A stretch of 64,000 bases of DNA from the NCBI RefSeq assembly GCF_018224955.1, contig NZ_JAGTUU010000003.1, positions 124,001-188,000 on the forward strand. Reading direction: 5' to 3'. The notes below the pieces were generated by a model that saw only the letters and a program-made list of their open reading frames with translations, made no database searches and was not told the origin of the DNA. Positions within the stretch are counted from its first letter, which is position 1. Each line of letters begins with the position of its first letter. Made by a program: the position numbers and the translations under genes. This DNA comes from Thetidibacter halocola (GTDB lineage Bacteria > Pseudomonadota > Alphaproteobacteria > Rhodobacterales > Rhodobacteraceae). Of the stretch, positions 38,368 through 49,921 are shown piece after piece.

Positions 38368-39330
38368 ATGCATAATTTCACGAAGGCGGCCCTGGCTGCC
38401 GCACTGTCGGTTTCCGCCACGATGACCGCCGCACAAGAGCGGTTCATCACCATTGGCACGGGTGGCCAGACGGGCGTCTACTACGTGGTCGGCCAATCGA
38501 TCTGCCGTCTCGTCAACCGCGGCACCGCCGAGCACAACCTGAAATGCACCGCCCCCTCCACGGGCGGGTCGATCGCCAACATCAACGCGATCAAGGCGGG
38601 CGACATGGACATGGGCGTGGCCCAGTCCGACTGGCAGTATCACGCCTACAACGGCAGCTCGCAGTTCGAGGGCGACAAGTTCGACAACCTGCGCGCGGTC
38701 TTTTCCGTGCATGGCGAGCCCTTCACCGTCGTGGCGCGCGCCGATTCCGGTGTGACCACCTTCGACGACCTGTTCGGCAAGCGGGTGAACGTGGGTAACC
38801 CGGGCTCTGGCCAGCGCGCCACGATGGACGTGGTGCTGGAGGCGATGGGCAAGACGTCGGATGACTTCGCCCTGGCCTCCGAGCTGAAGCCCGCCGAACA
38901 GTCCGCCGCTCTGGGCGACAACAAGGTGGATGCGATCATCTACACTGTGGGCCATCCGAACGGCTCCATCCAGGAAGCGACCTCGACCGTCGATGCCCGG
39001 CTGGTCAGCGTGACCGGCGAAGCGATCGACAAGCTGGTGGCCGACAACCCGTATTACGCCAAGGCGATCATTCCCGGCGGGCTCTATGCCGGCAATGACG
39101 CGGATACCGAGACTTTCGGCGTCAAGGCGACCTTCGTGACCTCGGCCGACGTGCCCGAGGACGTGGTCTATACGGTGGTGAAGGCAGTGTTCGACAATTT
39201 CGACCGCTTCAAGGGCCTGCACCCGGCTTTCGCCACGCTGCAGGAAGCCGACATGATCTCGGCCGGTCTCAGCGCACCGCTGCACCCGGGCGCCGAGAAG
39301 TACTACCGCGAGCGCGGCTGGATCCAGTGA
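38368..39330 (+). CDS. TAXI-family TRAP transporter solute-binding protein
   Basis: A 320-aa periplasmic protein with signal peptide MHNFTKAALAAALSVSATMTAAQ and the family hallmark FITIGTGGQTGVYYVVGQSICRLV, followed by APSTGGSIANINAIKAGDMDMGVAQSDW. TAXI proteins deliver substrate to fused TRAP permeases; substrates known for the family include glutamate and other carboxylates, but none can be assigned here. The ATG at 38368 (GGAAAGGGAG upstream) is preferred over one 90 nt earlier, which would abolish the signal peptide. Confidence 0.9.
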   Translation: MHNFTKAALAAALSVSATMTAAQERFITIGTGGQTGVYYVVGQSICRLVNRGTAEHNLKCTAPSTGGSIANINAIKAGDMDMGVAQSDWQYHAYNGSSQFEGDKFDNLRAVFSVHGEPFTVVARADSGVTTFDDLFGKRVNVGNPGSGQRATMDVVLEAMGKTSDDFALASELKPAEQSAALGDNKVDAIIYTVGHPNGSIQEATSTVDARLVSVTGEAIDKLVADNPYYAKAIIPGGLYAGNDADTETFGVKATFVTSADVPEDVVYTVVKAVFDNFDRFKGLHPAFATLQEADMISAGLSAPLHPGAEKYYRERGWIQ

Positions 39331-39349
39331 TCCCCGCCACCTGAGACTT

Positions 39350-39380
39350 GCCGCGGTCCCGGTTCGCCCGGGGCCGCGGC
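39350..39380 (+). other. Strong hairpin between TAXI and TRAP permease genes
   Basis: GCCGCGG-T-CCCGG (39350-39362) pairs with CCGGG-G-CCGCGGC (39368-39380) over a 5-nt loop: 13 pairs including one T-G wobble. No U tract. Third case in this window of such a stem right after a binding-protein gene. Confidence 0.55.
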
Positions 39381-39431
39381 TCAAGGCCCGATGCGAACAA
39401 GAACAGGGCCGCCAGCTAACAGGGGGACGCC

Positions 39432-42179
<2,748 letters not shown>

Positions 42180-42190
42180 AGGAGCGTAAG

Positions 42191-42616
42191 ATGTTCGACA
42201 ATGTCCTCTTGCCGATCGACCTGAACCACCCCGCATCCTGGGAAAAGGCACTGCCTATGGCTGCGCGCCTCTGCGGCCCGGCGGGAACGCTGCATGTGTT
42301 GGGGATCGTCCACGATCTCGGCGCGGCGGCGGTCGCCTCCTACCTGCCCGCCGGGTTCGAGCAGCACGCGCTGCAACAGATGAAGGCCGATCTTGACGCC
42401 TTTGTCGCGAAGGAAGTGCCTGCGGGGGTGCAGGCCCAGGCCCATGTGGAGCACGGCCACGTGGCCGAGCACATCCTGCATGCGGGCCGCGCGGTGAATG
42501 CCGACGTGATCGTGATGGCCTCGCACCCGCCGGACGAGTTCATGTCCTTCCTCGTGGGTTCCAACGCGGATCGGGTCGTGCGCCATGCCGACAGGCCCGT
42601 CCTGGTGGTGCGCTGA
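42191..42616 (+). CDS. Universal stress protein (UspA/TeaD-like)
   Basis: A 141-aa UspA-domain protein: N-terminal FDNVLLPIDLNHPASWEKALPMAARLC and C-terminal nucleotide motif IVMASHPPDEFMSFLVGSNADRVVRHADRPVLVVR (G-2x-G-9x-G/S-like). AAGGAG overlaps the permease stop 6 nt before the ATG at 42191, so I reject an in-frame GTG at 42176. In other TRAP operons (TeaABCD) such a protein binds ATP and modulates transport, a probable role here. Confidence 0.88.
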   Translation: MFDNVLLPIDLNHPASWEKALPMAARLCGPAGTLHVLGIVHDLGAAAVASYLPAGFEQHALQQMKADLDAFVAKEVPAGVQAQAHVEHGHVAEHILHAGRAVNADVIVMASHPPDEFMSFLVGSNADRVVRHADRPVLVVR

Positions 42617-42700
42617 ACCGCGCGCCACGCCCGACCAACCTTGCAATGACCCGCGGGGGGCGGCTGGCTGCCGTGTCCTGCTACCGGAGATGACGAGTTT

Positions 42701-43669
42701 ATGACCCCCTTCGCGATCGCTGGCGTGCAGATGCACGTCGCCGCGCTGCATTCCAACGTAGAGGCGATGCGCCACCGGATCGACGTGCTGATGGCGCGCT
42801 TTCCGTGGACGCAGATGGTTCTGTTCTCCGAGCTGGCGCCCTATGGCCCGCTCGACAAGTTCGCCCAACCGTTTCCCAACGACGCGCTCTACCAGTTCCA
42901 GGAGGACGCGCGCCGCTACGGGATCTGGCTGATCCCCGGCTCGATGTTCGAGAAGACCGAGGACGGGCGCATCCTCAATACCTCGGTGGTGATCAACCCC
43001 GAGGGCGAGATCGTGGCGCGCTATTCCAAGATGTTCCCGTTCCGGCCCTACGAGGCCGGGATCAGCGCGGGAACCGAGTTCTGCATCTTCGACGTGCCCG
43101 ATGTGGGCCGCTTCGGCCTGTCGATCTGCTACGACATCTGGTTCCCCGAAACCACGCGCCAGCTGACCAGCCAGGGCGTCGAGGTGCTGCTGAACCCGGT
43201 GCTGACCGGCACCACCGACCGCGATGCCGAACTGGCCATCGCGCGGGCCACCGCGGCGCAGTTCCAGTGCTACGTCTTTGCCGTGAACGGGCTGGCGGCG
43301 GGCGGGGTCGGGCGATCCATCGTGGTCGACCCGGCCGCGACAGTCCTGCACCAGTCGGCCGGCCAGGAGGACATGTTCCCCATCGAGGTCGACATGGACA
43401 TGGTCCGCCGCCAGCGCGAGACCGGCATGAAGGGCCTGGGCCAGGTGCTGAAAAGCTTCCGCGACCGCGACGTCGAGTTCAGCGTCTACGACCGCACCAG
43501 CGGCGCGGACAGCTATCTGCACACGCTGGGTCCGCTGGAAATGCCGCGCAAGGGGTCGGTCCGCGGCATCGCCGCATCTGACCCGCGCAGCGCGCTGGGT
43601 CACGTGGAACGGCCCGACACGCCGATCCAGAATTTTTCGGTGTTCCACGGCAAGACGGGCGCCGACTGA
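42701..43669 (+). CDS. Nitrilase-superfamily carbon-nitrogen hydrolase (amidase)
   Basis: A 322-aa cytoplasmic C-N hydrolase with the full catalytic triad: E44 (FSELAPYG), K110 (RYSKMFPF) and C143 (LSICYDIWFPE). Members hydrolyse nitriles, amides or N-carbamoyl amines such as N-carbamoylputrescine. The C-terminal tail (about residues 255-322) is longer than the core domain. It lies 44 bp upstream of a large decarboxylase, opening a four-gene set with ATP-grasp and C45 enzymes; I infer it acts on an amide or carbamoyl intermediate of that pathway. Confidence 0.85.
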   Translation: MTPFAIAGVQMHVAALHSNVEAMRHRIDVLMARFPWTQMVLFSELAPYGPLDKFAQPFPNDALYQFQEDARRYGIWLIPGSMFEKTEDGRILNTSVVINPEGEIVARYSKMFPFRPYEAGISAGTEFCIFDVPDVGRFGLSICYDIWFPETTRQLTSQGVEVLLNPVLTGTTDRDAELAIARATAAQFQCYVFAVNGLAAGGVGRSIVVDPAATVLHQSAGQEDMFPIEVDMDMVRRQRETGMKGLGQVLKSFRDRDVEFSVYDRTSGADSYLHTLGPLEMPRKGSVRGIAASDPRSALGHVERPDTPIQNFSVFHGKTGAD

Positions 43670-43713
43670 CGACAGTGGGCCGGGACTGAACCGGTCTGAC
43701 AGGGAGGCAAGAC

Positions 43714-46476
43714 ATGAACGTGCAAAAGGCCGAGGGCAAGCTGCCTTCCATCCGGGACTACTACAGCGCCACGCAGTTGCGCGCCGACCGCTGGAGCGCG
43801 CTGCGCGAGGCGGCCGAGGGGCTGCACCGGCATGGCGGCGACGGGCGGCAGGGCAAGAAGCTGCGCGCCACCGCCGAGGCGCTGTTCGAGGCGCTCGAGC
43901 CGATCGAGCGCTACTGGGCCTTTCCGGGCGCGCATGCCTTCGACCACCTGCGGCGGATGCTGCACAACGGCAATATCGAGGACCTGTCCTCGTCGGTGCG
44001 CCGGGTCGCGCGTGCGCTGACCTCGGGCGCCTACAGGCGCCGCACGATCCCGCTGGGCGCCGATGACGGCGATGGCGACGAGTTCGAGGAAGAGGCGGCC
44101 CTGTCGCCCGAGGCCCGCGCCCTTGGCCGACCCTATTTCGAGGTGCTGATCGTCGACGAAGTGAACGAGCACCAGGAACGTTTCCTGAAGCAGAACCTGC
44201 AACGGATGCGCCGCGCTGAAGATCCGTTCATCTACGAGGCGGTGGTCGTTCCCTCGCTCGAGGATGCGCTGATCGGGATCCTGTTCAATCACAACGTGCA
44301 GGCCGTGGTGGTGCGCCCCGGCCTGACGCTGAAGTCGAAGAACGACCTGCCGATCCTGAACCAGTATCTCAGCCGGGTGGCCGACGACGAGGAGATGGAG
44401 GCGCTCGAGCCGCATGCATACGGCCCCGAGGCCTGCCGCCTGATCGCAAAGATCCGCCCGGAACTGGATGCCTACCTCGTCACCGACCGCTCGGCCGAGG
44501 ACATCGCGGGCCTCGACCTGGGCCGTTGCCGCCGGGTGTTCTACAACCAGGAAGACTTCCTGGAGCTGCACCTGAACATCCTGCGGGGCGTGAACCGGCG
44601 CTACAAGACGCCGTTCTTCACCGCGCTGAAAGAGTATTCGCGCCAGCCTACCGGCGTTTTCCACGCCATGCCGATCAGCCGCGGCAAGTCGATCAGCCGC
44701 AGCCATTGGATCCAGGACATGGGCGCTTTCTATGGCCCCAACATCTTCCTCGCGGAGACCTCGGCCACCAGCGGCGGGCTCGACAGCCTGCTGGAGCCGC
44801 GCGGCCCGATCAAGGAAGCGCAGGACATGGCGGCGCGGGCCTTCGGCTCGAAACACACGTTCTTCGCCACCAACGGCACCTCGACCTGCAACAAGATCGT
44901 GGTGCAGTCGGTGGTGCGCCCGGGCGACATCGTGCTGGTCGACCGCGACTGCCACAAGTCACACCATTACGGCATGGTGCTTGCGGGGGCGAACGTGGTC
45001 TACATGGACAGCTATCCGCTGCATCAGTATTCCATGTATGGCGCCGTGCCGATCCACGAGGTCAAACACCAGCTGCTGAAGCTGAAGGCCGCCGGCAAGC
45101 TGGACCGCGTGCGCATGGTCCTGCTGACCAACTGCACCTTCGACGGGCTGGTCTACAACGTCCAGCGCGTCATGGAGGAATGCCTCGCCATCAAGAAGGA
45201 CCTGATCTTTCTCTGGGACGAGGCCTGGTTCGCCTTTGCGCGCTTCAGCCCGACCTACCGCCAGCGCACCGCGATGGGCGTCGCCAACACCCTGCGCGAG
45301 ACGCTGCGCACCCCCGAGGCTGCCAAGGCCTGGGAGGCCCAGCAGAAGGAACTGGAAGGCGCCGACGACGAGACGTGGCTGAACACCCGCCTCGTGCCGC
45401 CGCCCGACGCGCGGGTGCGGGTCTATGCCACCCAGTCGACGCACAAGACGCTGACATCGCTGCGGCAGGGGTCGATGATCCATGTCAACGACCAGGACTT
45501 CAAGGGCGAGGTCGAACAGGCCTTCCACGAAGCCTACATGACCCATACCTCGACCAGCCCCAATTACCAGATCATCGCCTCGCTGGACGTGGGCCGCAGG
45601 CAGGTGGAACTGGAGGGGTTCGAGTTCGTCCAGCGCCAGGTCGAAAGCGCCATGTCGATCCGCCGGGCGATCATGACCCATCCGCTGCTCAGCAAGTATT
45701 TCCGCGTGCTGACACCGGGCGACATGATCCCCGAGGAGTACCGCGAAAGCGGCATCGAAAGTTATTTCGACCAGGATCACGGCTGGGTCGACAAGTGGTC
45801 GGTCTGGAACCAGGACGAATTCGTTCTGGACCCCACCCGCATCACGCTGGCGGTGGGCGGCACGGGCTGGGACGGCGATACGTTCAAGACCAAGATCCTG
45901 ATGGACAAATACGGGATCCAGATCAACAAGACCTCGCGCAACACCGTGCTGTTCATGACGAACATCGGCACGACGCGCTCGTCTGTCGCCTACCTGATCG
46001 AGGTGCTGGTCGAGATCGCCAACGACCTGGACGAGTTGCTGGACGACGCCTCGCGGATGGAAAAGCGGTCGTTCGAGAACCGCGTCTCGGGGCTGGTGGA
46101 ACATGTTCCGCCGCTGCCCGATTTCAGCCGCTTCCACGCGGCCTTCCGGACCGATTCAGAGACGCCCGAAGGGGATATCCGCTCGGCCTTCTTCCTCGCC
46201 TATGACGAGGACAATTGCGATTACCTGCCGATCGACGCCGCGCTGATGAAACGGCTGGAGGGGGGCGAGGAACTGGTCTCGTCCAGCTTCATCATCCCCT
46301 ATCCGCCAGGCTTTCCGATCCTGGTGCCGGGGCAGGTGATCAGCAAGGAAATCATGCACTTCATGCAGGCGCTCGACGTGAGCGAGATCCACGGCTTCCG
46401 CCCGGACCTGGGCCTGCGTGTCTTCACCCAAGAGGCGCTCGACGCGCTGCTGAAGAAAAACAACGGAGAGGGATGA
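43714..46476 (+). CDS. Large Orn/Lys/Arg-type PLP decarboxylase
   Basis: A 920-aa fold I basic amino acid decarboxylase, well above the about 710-760 aa of LdcI, SpeF or AdiA. The N-terminus (about 1-150) is an unrecognised extension, then comes a receiver-like wing domain (YFEVLIVDEVNEHQERFLKQNL ... VVPSLEDALIGILFN). The PLP core has GTSTCNKIVVQSVVRPGDIVLVDRDCHKSHHYG, Asp in FLWDEAWFAFARFSP, and Schiff-base K578 in TQSTHKTLTSLRQGSMIHV. Substrate may be arginine, lysine, ornithine or an analogue. GGGAGG precedes the ATG. Three bases separate it from the ATP-grasp gene, so the products are probably used together. Confidence 0.88.
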   Translation: MNVQKAEGKLPSIRDYYSATQLRADRWSALREAAEGLHRHGGDGRQGKKLRATAEALFEALEPIERYWAFPGAHAFDHLRRMLHNGNIEDLSSSVRRVARALTSGAYRRRTIPLGADDGDGDEFEEEAALSPEARALGRPYFEVLIVDEVNEHQERFLKQNLQRMRRAEDPFIYEAVVVPSLEDALIGILFNHNVQAVVVRPGLTLKSKNDLPILNQYLSRVADDEEMEALEPHAYGPEACRLIAKIRPELDAYLVTDRSAEDIAGLDLGRCRRVFYNQEDFLELHLNILRGVNRRYKTPFFTALKEYSRQPTGVFHAMPISRGKSISRSHWIQDMGAFYGPNIFLAETSATSGGLDSLLEPRGPIKEAQDMAARAFGSKHTFFATNGTSTCNKIVVQSVVRPGDIVLVDRDCHKSHHYGMVLAGANVVYMDSYPLHQYSMYGAVPIHEVKHQLLKLKAAGKLDRVRMVLLTNCTFDGLVYNVQRVMEECLAIKKDLIFLWDEAWFAFARFSPTYRQRTAMGVANTLRETLRTPEAAKAWEAQQKELEGADDETWLNTRLVPPPDARVRVYATQSTHKTLTSLRQGSMIHVNDQDFKGEVEQAFHEAYMTHTSTSPNYQIIASLDVGRRQVELEGFEFVQRQVESAMSIRRAIMTHPLLSKYFRVLTPGDMIPEEYRESGIESYFDQDHGWVDKWSVWNQDEFVLDPTRITLAVGGTGWDGDTFKTKILMDKYGIQINKTSRNTVLFMTNIGTTRSSVAYLIEVLVEIANDLDELLDDASRMEKRSFENRVSGLVEHVPPLPDFSRFHAAFRTDSETPEGDIRSAFFLAYDEDNCDYLPIDAALMKRLEGGEELVSSSFIIPYPPGFPILVPGQVISKEIMHFMQALDVSEIHGFRPDLGLRVFTQEALDALLKKNNGEG

Positions 46477-46479
46477 ATC

Positions 46480-47931
46480 ATGCCGAAGAAAGTCTTGCAG
46501 AACATTTCCGAGATCCGGCGGTATTTCCATACCAACCAGGATCCGATCTATTTCGTCTCGGCCACCAACTTCAACCTGCTGGGCCTCGACGAATGGGTGA
46601 AGAACTTCAAGTATATCTGCTACATGGACTGTTTCGACGGCCGTCATCCCAACGTGCTGTGCCCGTCTGAACTGCCGCATGACGAGTTCCAGTCGATCGA
46701 GGACATCAACAACTACCTGCTCCAGCACAAGGAGGTGGTTGACTACGTCAAGCGCCGCGGCGGCAAGCCGAAATTCGTCTTCCTGATGTTCGACGAAAAG
46801 ACCGAGCGCCTGGCCAAGGAACTGGGCGGCGAAGTCTGGTTCCCCAAGGCCAAGCTGCGCACCGCGATGGACAACAAGATCGAGACGGTCCGCGTCGGCA
46901 ACAAGGCGGGCGTGCCGTCGGTGCCCAACACGCTCTCCGAGGTGACGGGCTGGGATCAACTGTCCAAGGTCGCTACAAAGGCCGGGATCGGCACCGACCT
47001 GGTGCTGCAATCGGCCTTCGGCGACAGCGGCCACACCACCTTCTTCATCAACTCGGAGGCGGATTTCCGCAAGCACGAGCACGAGATCGTCGGCCAGGGC
47101 GAGATCAAGATCATGAAGCGGATCGACTGCCGTGGTTCCGCCATCGAGGCTTGTGCCACGTCCGAGGGCACCATCGTCGGCCCGCTGATGACGGAACTGG
47201 TGGGCTTCAAGGAACTGACGCCCTATCGCGGTGGCTGGTGCGGCAACGAGATCTTCTCGACCGCCTTCTCGCCCAAGCAGCGCCAGAAGGCCCGCGACCT
47301 GACCTTCAAGTTCGGCGAACAGCTGCGCAAGGAGGGCTATCGCGGTTATTTCGAGCTCGATTTCCTGATCGACAAGAAGAACGACGACATCTGGCTGGGC
47401 GAGCTGAACCCGCGCATCACCGGCGCCTCGTCGATGACCAACCACGCGGCCTTTGCCCATGCGGACGCGCCGCTGTTCCTGTTCCACCTGCTGGAATTCT
47501 CGAAGAAGGCGTTCAAGCTGGACGTGGACGAGTTGAACTCGCGCTGGTCCGACCCGGACATGATCGACTCGTGGAGCCAGATGGTCATCAAGCACACCGA
47601 GGACAGCGTCGACATCATCACCCACGCGCCGCAATCGGGCATCTACAAGATGATGCCGGACGGGCGTGTGGTGTTTGACCGCTTCGACTATCACCGTCGC
47701 GCGGTCGAGACCGAGGACGAGGCGTTCTTCCTGCGGATTTCCAATGCCGGCGACTATCGCTATGAAGGGGCCGATCTGGGTATCCTCGTCACGCGGGGCC
47801 GGTCGATGACCAAGAGCTTCCAGCTGACGGAGAAGTCCAAGAAATGGATCCACGGGATCAAGTCGGCCTACTCCGCCCGGCCGCTGCCATCGGCGCAAGC
47901 CTTCGAGGACCCCGCGTTCAAGATCATGTAG
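46480..47931 (+). CDS. ATP-grasp carboxylate-amine ligase-like protein
   Basis: A 483-aa ATP-grasp protein of the carbamoyl-phosphate-synthase/biotin-carboxylase-like group. The central domain has KAKLRTAMDNKIETVRVGNKAGVPSVPN, nucleotide-binding LVLQSAFGDSGHTTFFI, and metal-binding GYFELDFLIDKKNDDIWLGELNPRITGASSMTNHA. No biotin-carrier or carboxyltransferase domain is present, so a ligase forming an amide from a carboxylate and an amine is likelier than a carboxylase. It sits between the decarboxylase (3 bp) and the C45 acyltransferase (5 bp), strongly suggesting it uses the amine made by the decarboxylase. Confidence 0.82.
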   Translation: MPKKVLQNISEIRRYFHTNQDPIYFVSATNFNLLGLDEWVKNFKYICYMDCFDGRHPNVLCPSELPHDEFQSIEDINNYLLQHKEVVDYVKRRGGKPKFVFLMFDEKTERLAKELGGEVWFPKAKLRTAMDNKIETVRVGNKAGVPSVPNTLSEVTGWDQLSKVATKAGIGTDLVLQSAFGDSGHTTFFINSEADFRKHEHEIVGQGEIKIMKRIDCRGSAIEACATSEGTIVGPLMTELVGFKELTPYRGGWCGNEIFSTAFSPKQRQKARDLTFKFGEQLRKEGYRGYFELDFLIDKKNDDIWLGELNPRITGASSMTNHAAFAHADAPLFLFHLLEFSKKAFKLDVDELNSRWSDPDMIDSWSQMVIKHTEDSVDIITHAPQSGIYKMMPDGRVVFDRFDYHRRAVETEDEAFFLRISNAGDYRYEGADLGILVTRGRSMTKSFQLTEKSKKWIHGIKSAYSARPLPSAQAFEDPAFKIM

Positions 47932-47936
47932 CGCCG

Positions 47937-48926
47937 ATGCGGCTGACCTTCCGAGCCGTGTCCGAGGATGCGCCCGGCCCCAAGTGGGCCGGGCTCTTTG
48001 CCGCTTATCGCGATGCCTACGTGAAATGGTGGTCGCGCGAGGGGTTGTCGAACCGGCCGACCTATCTCGAATGCCGCAACGCGCTGGATCACCACATGCC
48101 GGAACTGGTGCCGATCTACGACCAGCTTTGCGAGTTGGCGGGCGGTGGCGACATGGAGGCGCGGTTCCTCAGCTACTACTGCCCGCCGCGCTACCTGACC
48201 GGGTGCAGCCAGGCGGTCTGGTCGGGCAACGAACCGCTGCTGGTGCGCAACTACGATTACGACCCCAAGGCGGTGGACGCGATTCTGCTCAGGACGGCGT
48301 GGCAGGGGCGGCAGGTGATCGGCACCTCGGACGGGCTGTTCGGGCTGGTGGACGGGATGAACGACGCAGGTCTCGTCGTGTCGCTGACCTTTGGCGGGCG
48401 GCGCGAGACGGGCGAGGGCTTTGGCGTGCCGCTGATCCTGCGCTATGTCCTGCAAACCTGCACCACCGTGGCCGAGGCGCGCGAGGTTCTGAAACGCGTG
48501 CCCTGCCACATGAGCTACAATGTCACCGTGCTGGACAAGCATCGCGACTTCCTGACCGCCTACCTGGCACCCGACCGCCCGCCGCTGATCACCCATGCGG
48601 CGGTGGCCACCAACCACCAGGAGCGGGTGGAATGGAAGAGCCACGCGCGCTTCACCGCCACGGTGGAACGCGAGCGCTTCCTGCTGCAACGGCTGACCCT
48701 GCATCCCGAAACGCAGGAGAAATTCGTGCGCTCCTTCCTGAAGCCGCCGCTTTACTCGCTGGCCTTCCAGCACGGGTTCGGCACGCTTTATACCGCCGCC
48801 TACCGGCCGCGCCGCCAGACGGTCGAGCTGCACTGGCCGGGATCGACCTGGACGAAATCCTTCGACGATTTCCCCGAGGACAGCATCGCCATCTCCTATC
48901 CGATCGGGTTCCACGGGCTGGTCTGA
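47937..48926 (+). CDS. C45-type Ntn acyltransferase/hydrolase
   Basis: A 329-aa member of the acyl-CoA:6-aminopenicillanic acid acyltransferase-like C45 family. The predicted autocleavage nucleophile is C90 in LTGCSQAVW, followed by the family segment PLLVRNYDYDPK and DGLFGLVDGMNDAGLVVSLTFGG. Such enzymes self-cleave before the cysteine and then hydrolyse or transfer amide bonds. No signal peptide is seen, so it would act in the cytoplasm. The ATG at 47937 is 5 bp after the ATP-grasp stop; it probably finishes or trims an amide conjugate. Confidence 0.83.
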   Translation: MRLTFRAVSEDAPGPKWAGLFAAYRDAYVKWWSREGLSNRPTYLECRNALDHHMPELVPIYDQLCELAGGGDMEARFLSYYCPPRYLTGCSQAVWSGNEPLLVRNYDYDPKAVDAILLRTAWQGRQVIGTSDGLFGLVDGMNDAGLVVSLTFGGRRETGEGFGVPLILRYVLQTCTTVAEAREVLKRVPCHMSYNVTVLDKHRDFLTAYLAPDRPPLITHAAVATNHQERVEWKSHARFTATVERERFLLQRLTLHPETQEKFVRSFLKPPLYSLAFQHGFGTLYTAAYRPRRQTVELHWPGSTWTKSFDDFPEDSIAISYPIGFHGLV

Positions 48927-48935
48927 TCGCCTGAC

Positions 48936-48947
48936 ATGTCTGGACAT
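48936..48947. promoter_or_regulatory. Palindromic operator upstream of hutC
   Basis: ATGTC-TG-GACAT is a perfect 5-bp dyad in the 69-bp gap before hutC. It fits the TGT-N4-ACA shape of GntR/HutC-type operators and would allow autoregulation. Confidence 0.45.
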
Positions 48948-48995
48948 ATCGCGCCGGCGCGCGTTTCCTGACCCGACAGGGGACGGAGGACAGGC

Positions 48996-49721
48996 ATGGC
49001 GCAGGCGAAGGGGGCAGAGACGCTGCACGCCCGGATCATCGAGGATCTGCGGGGCCGGATCGTCGACGGCACCTGGGTTCCGGGCTTCCAGTTGCCGCGC
49101 GAAACCGACCTGGCCCAGGATTTCGGCGTCTCGCGCATGACGATGAACAAGGTGCTGACCCAGCTGGCGCAAGAGGGGTTCCTCGTACGGCGCAAGCGCA
49201 GCGGCACCTTCGTCGCCCAGCCCCGCGCGCAATCGGCGGTGCTGGAGATCACCAACATCGCCGACGAGGTCGGCGCGCAGGGGCGGGCGCATCGCTGGTC
49301 GCTGCTGGCCCGCGAATTGCGGCAGATGACGCAGGCCGACCTGCGGCTTCTGGGTGTTCAGCGGCCACGGGTGGACGAGCCCGCGCTGATCCTGCGGGGC
49401 GTGCATTTCGCCGATGACGCGCCTTTCTGCCTGGAAACGCGGGCCATCGACCTCGACGTGGTGCCGGATGCCGAGACCGCCGATTTCGCCGCCCATCCGC
49501 CCGGCGCCTGGTTGCTGGGCCACATGCCCTGGACGACGGCGCGCCACCAGATCCGCGCGGTCACCGTGACTGGCAGCGACGCCCGCGCGCTGGGCCTGCC
49601 CTCGGGCAACGCCTGCCTTGAAATCCTGCGCAAGACCGAGGTCAACGCCCGCTGGGTCACCTACGCCCGGCTGCTCTACCCGGGCGAGGCGCACCAGCTG
49701 GTGGCCGAGTTCGGGCCGTGA
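48996..49721 (+). CDS. hutC: Histidine utilisation repressor, GntR/HutC family
   Basis: A 241-aa regulator: N-terminal winged helix (HARIIEDLRGRIVDGTWVPGFQLPRETDLAQDFGVSRMTMNKVLTQLAQEGFLVRRKRSGTFVA, residues 10-75) and a C-terminal UTRA/HutC effector domain (VHFADDAPFCLETRAIDLDVVPDA ... PSGNACLEILRKTEVNARWVTYARLLYPGEAHQLVAEF). HutC proteins release DNA on binding urocanate, inducing hut genes. It has GGAGG 6 nt upstream of the ATG and is convergent to hutU, separated by a repeat element. Confidence 0.92.
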   Translation: MAQAKGAETLHARIIEDLRGRIVDGTWVPGFQLPRETDLAQDFGVSRMTMNKVLTQLAQEGFLVRRKRSGTFVAQPRAQSAVLEITNIADEVGAQGRAHRWSLLARELRQMTQADLRLLGVQRPRVDEPALILRGVHFADDAPFCLETRAIDLDVVPDAETADFAAHPPGAWLLGHMPWTTARHQIRAVTVTGSDARALGLPSGNACLEILRKTEVNARWVTYARLLYPGEAHQLVAEFGP

Positions 49722-49745
49722 GGACGTTCGGGACCCAAGGGTAAC

Positions 49746-49898
49746 TTGGCCCGGGCGCCCAGCCCGGGCCGCGCCCGATCCTCCCCCGGGAGGGCGCATT
49801 GGCGATGTCCCTTGCCGCTCGCAAGTCGTGCGGGCTTTCGGAATGAATCGCTGATCACAAGCGTCCCAAGGCGCCCACCCAGGCTCGGGCGCGGCCCT
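49746..49898. repeat. Intergenic repeat, copy B
   Basis: A 153-bp element matching 27257-27481 in blocks and without that copy's insertion. It carries a perfect 13-bp inverted repeat, GGGCCGCGCCCGA (49766-49778) and TCGGGCGCGGCCC (49885-49897), plus an internal CCTCCCCCGGGAGG dyad. It fills the 200-bp convergent gap between hutC and hutU. No coding sequence is evident. Confidence 0.8.
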
Positions 49899-49921
49899 GT
49901 TCGAAAGGCATCCTCAGCCCC

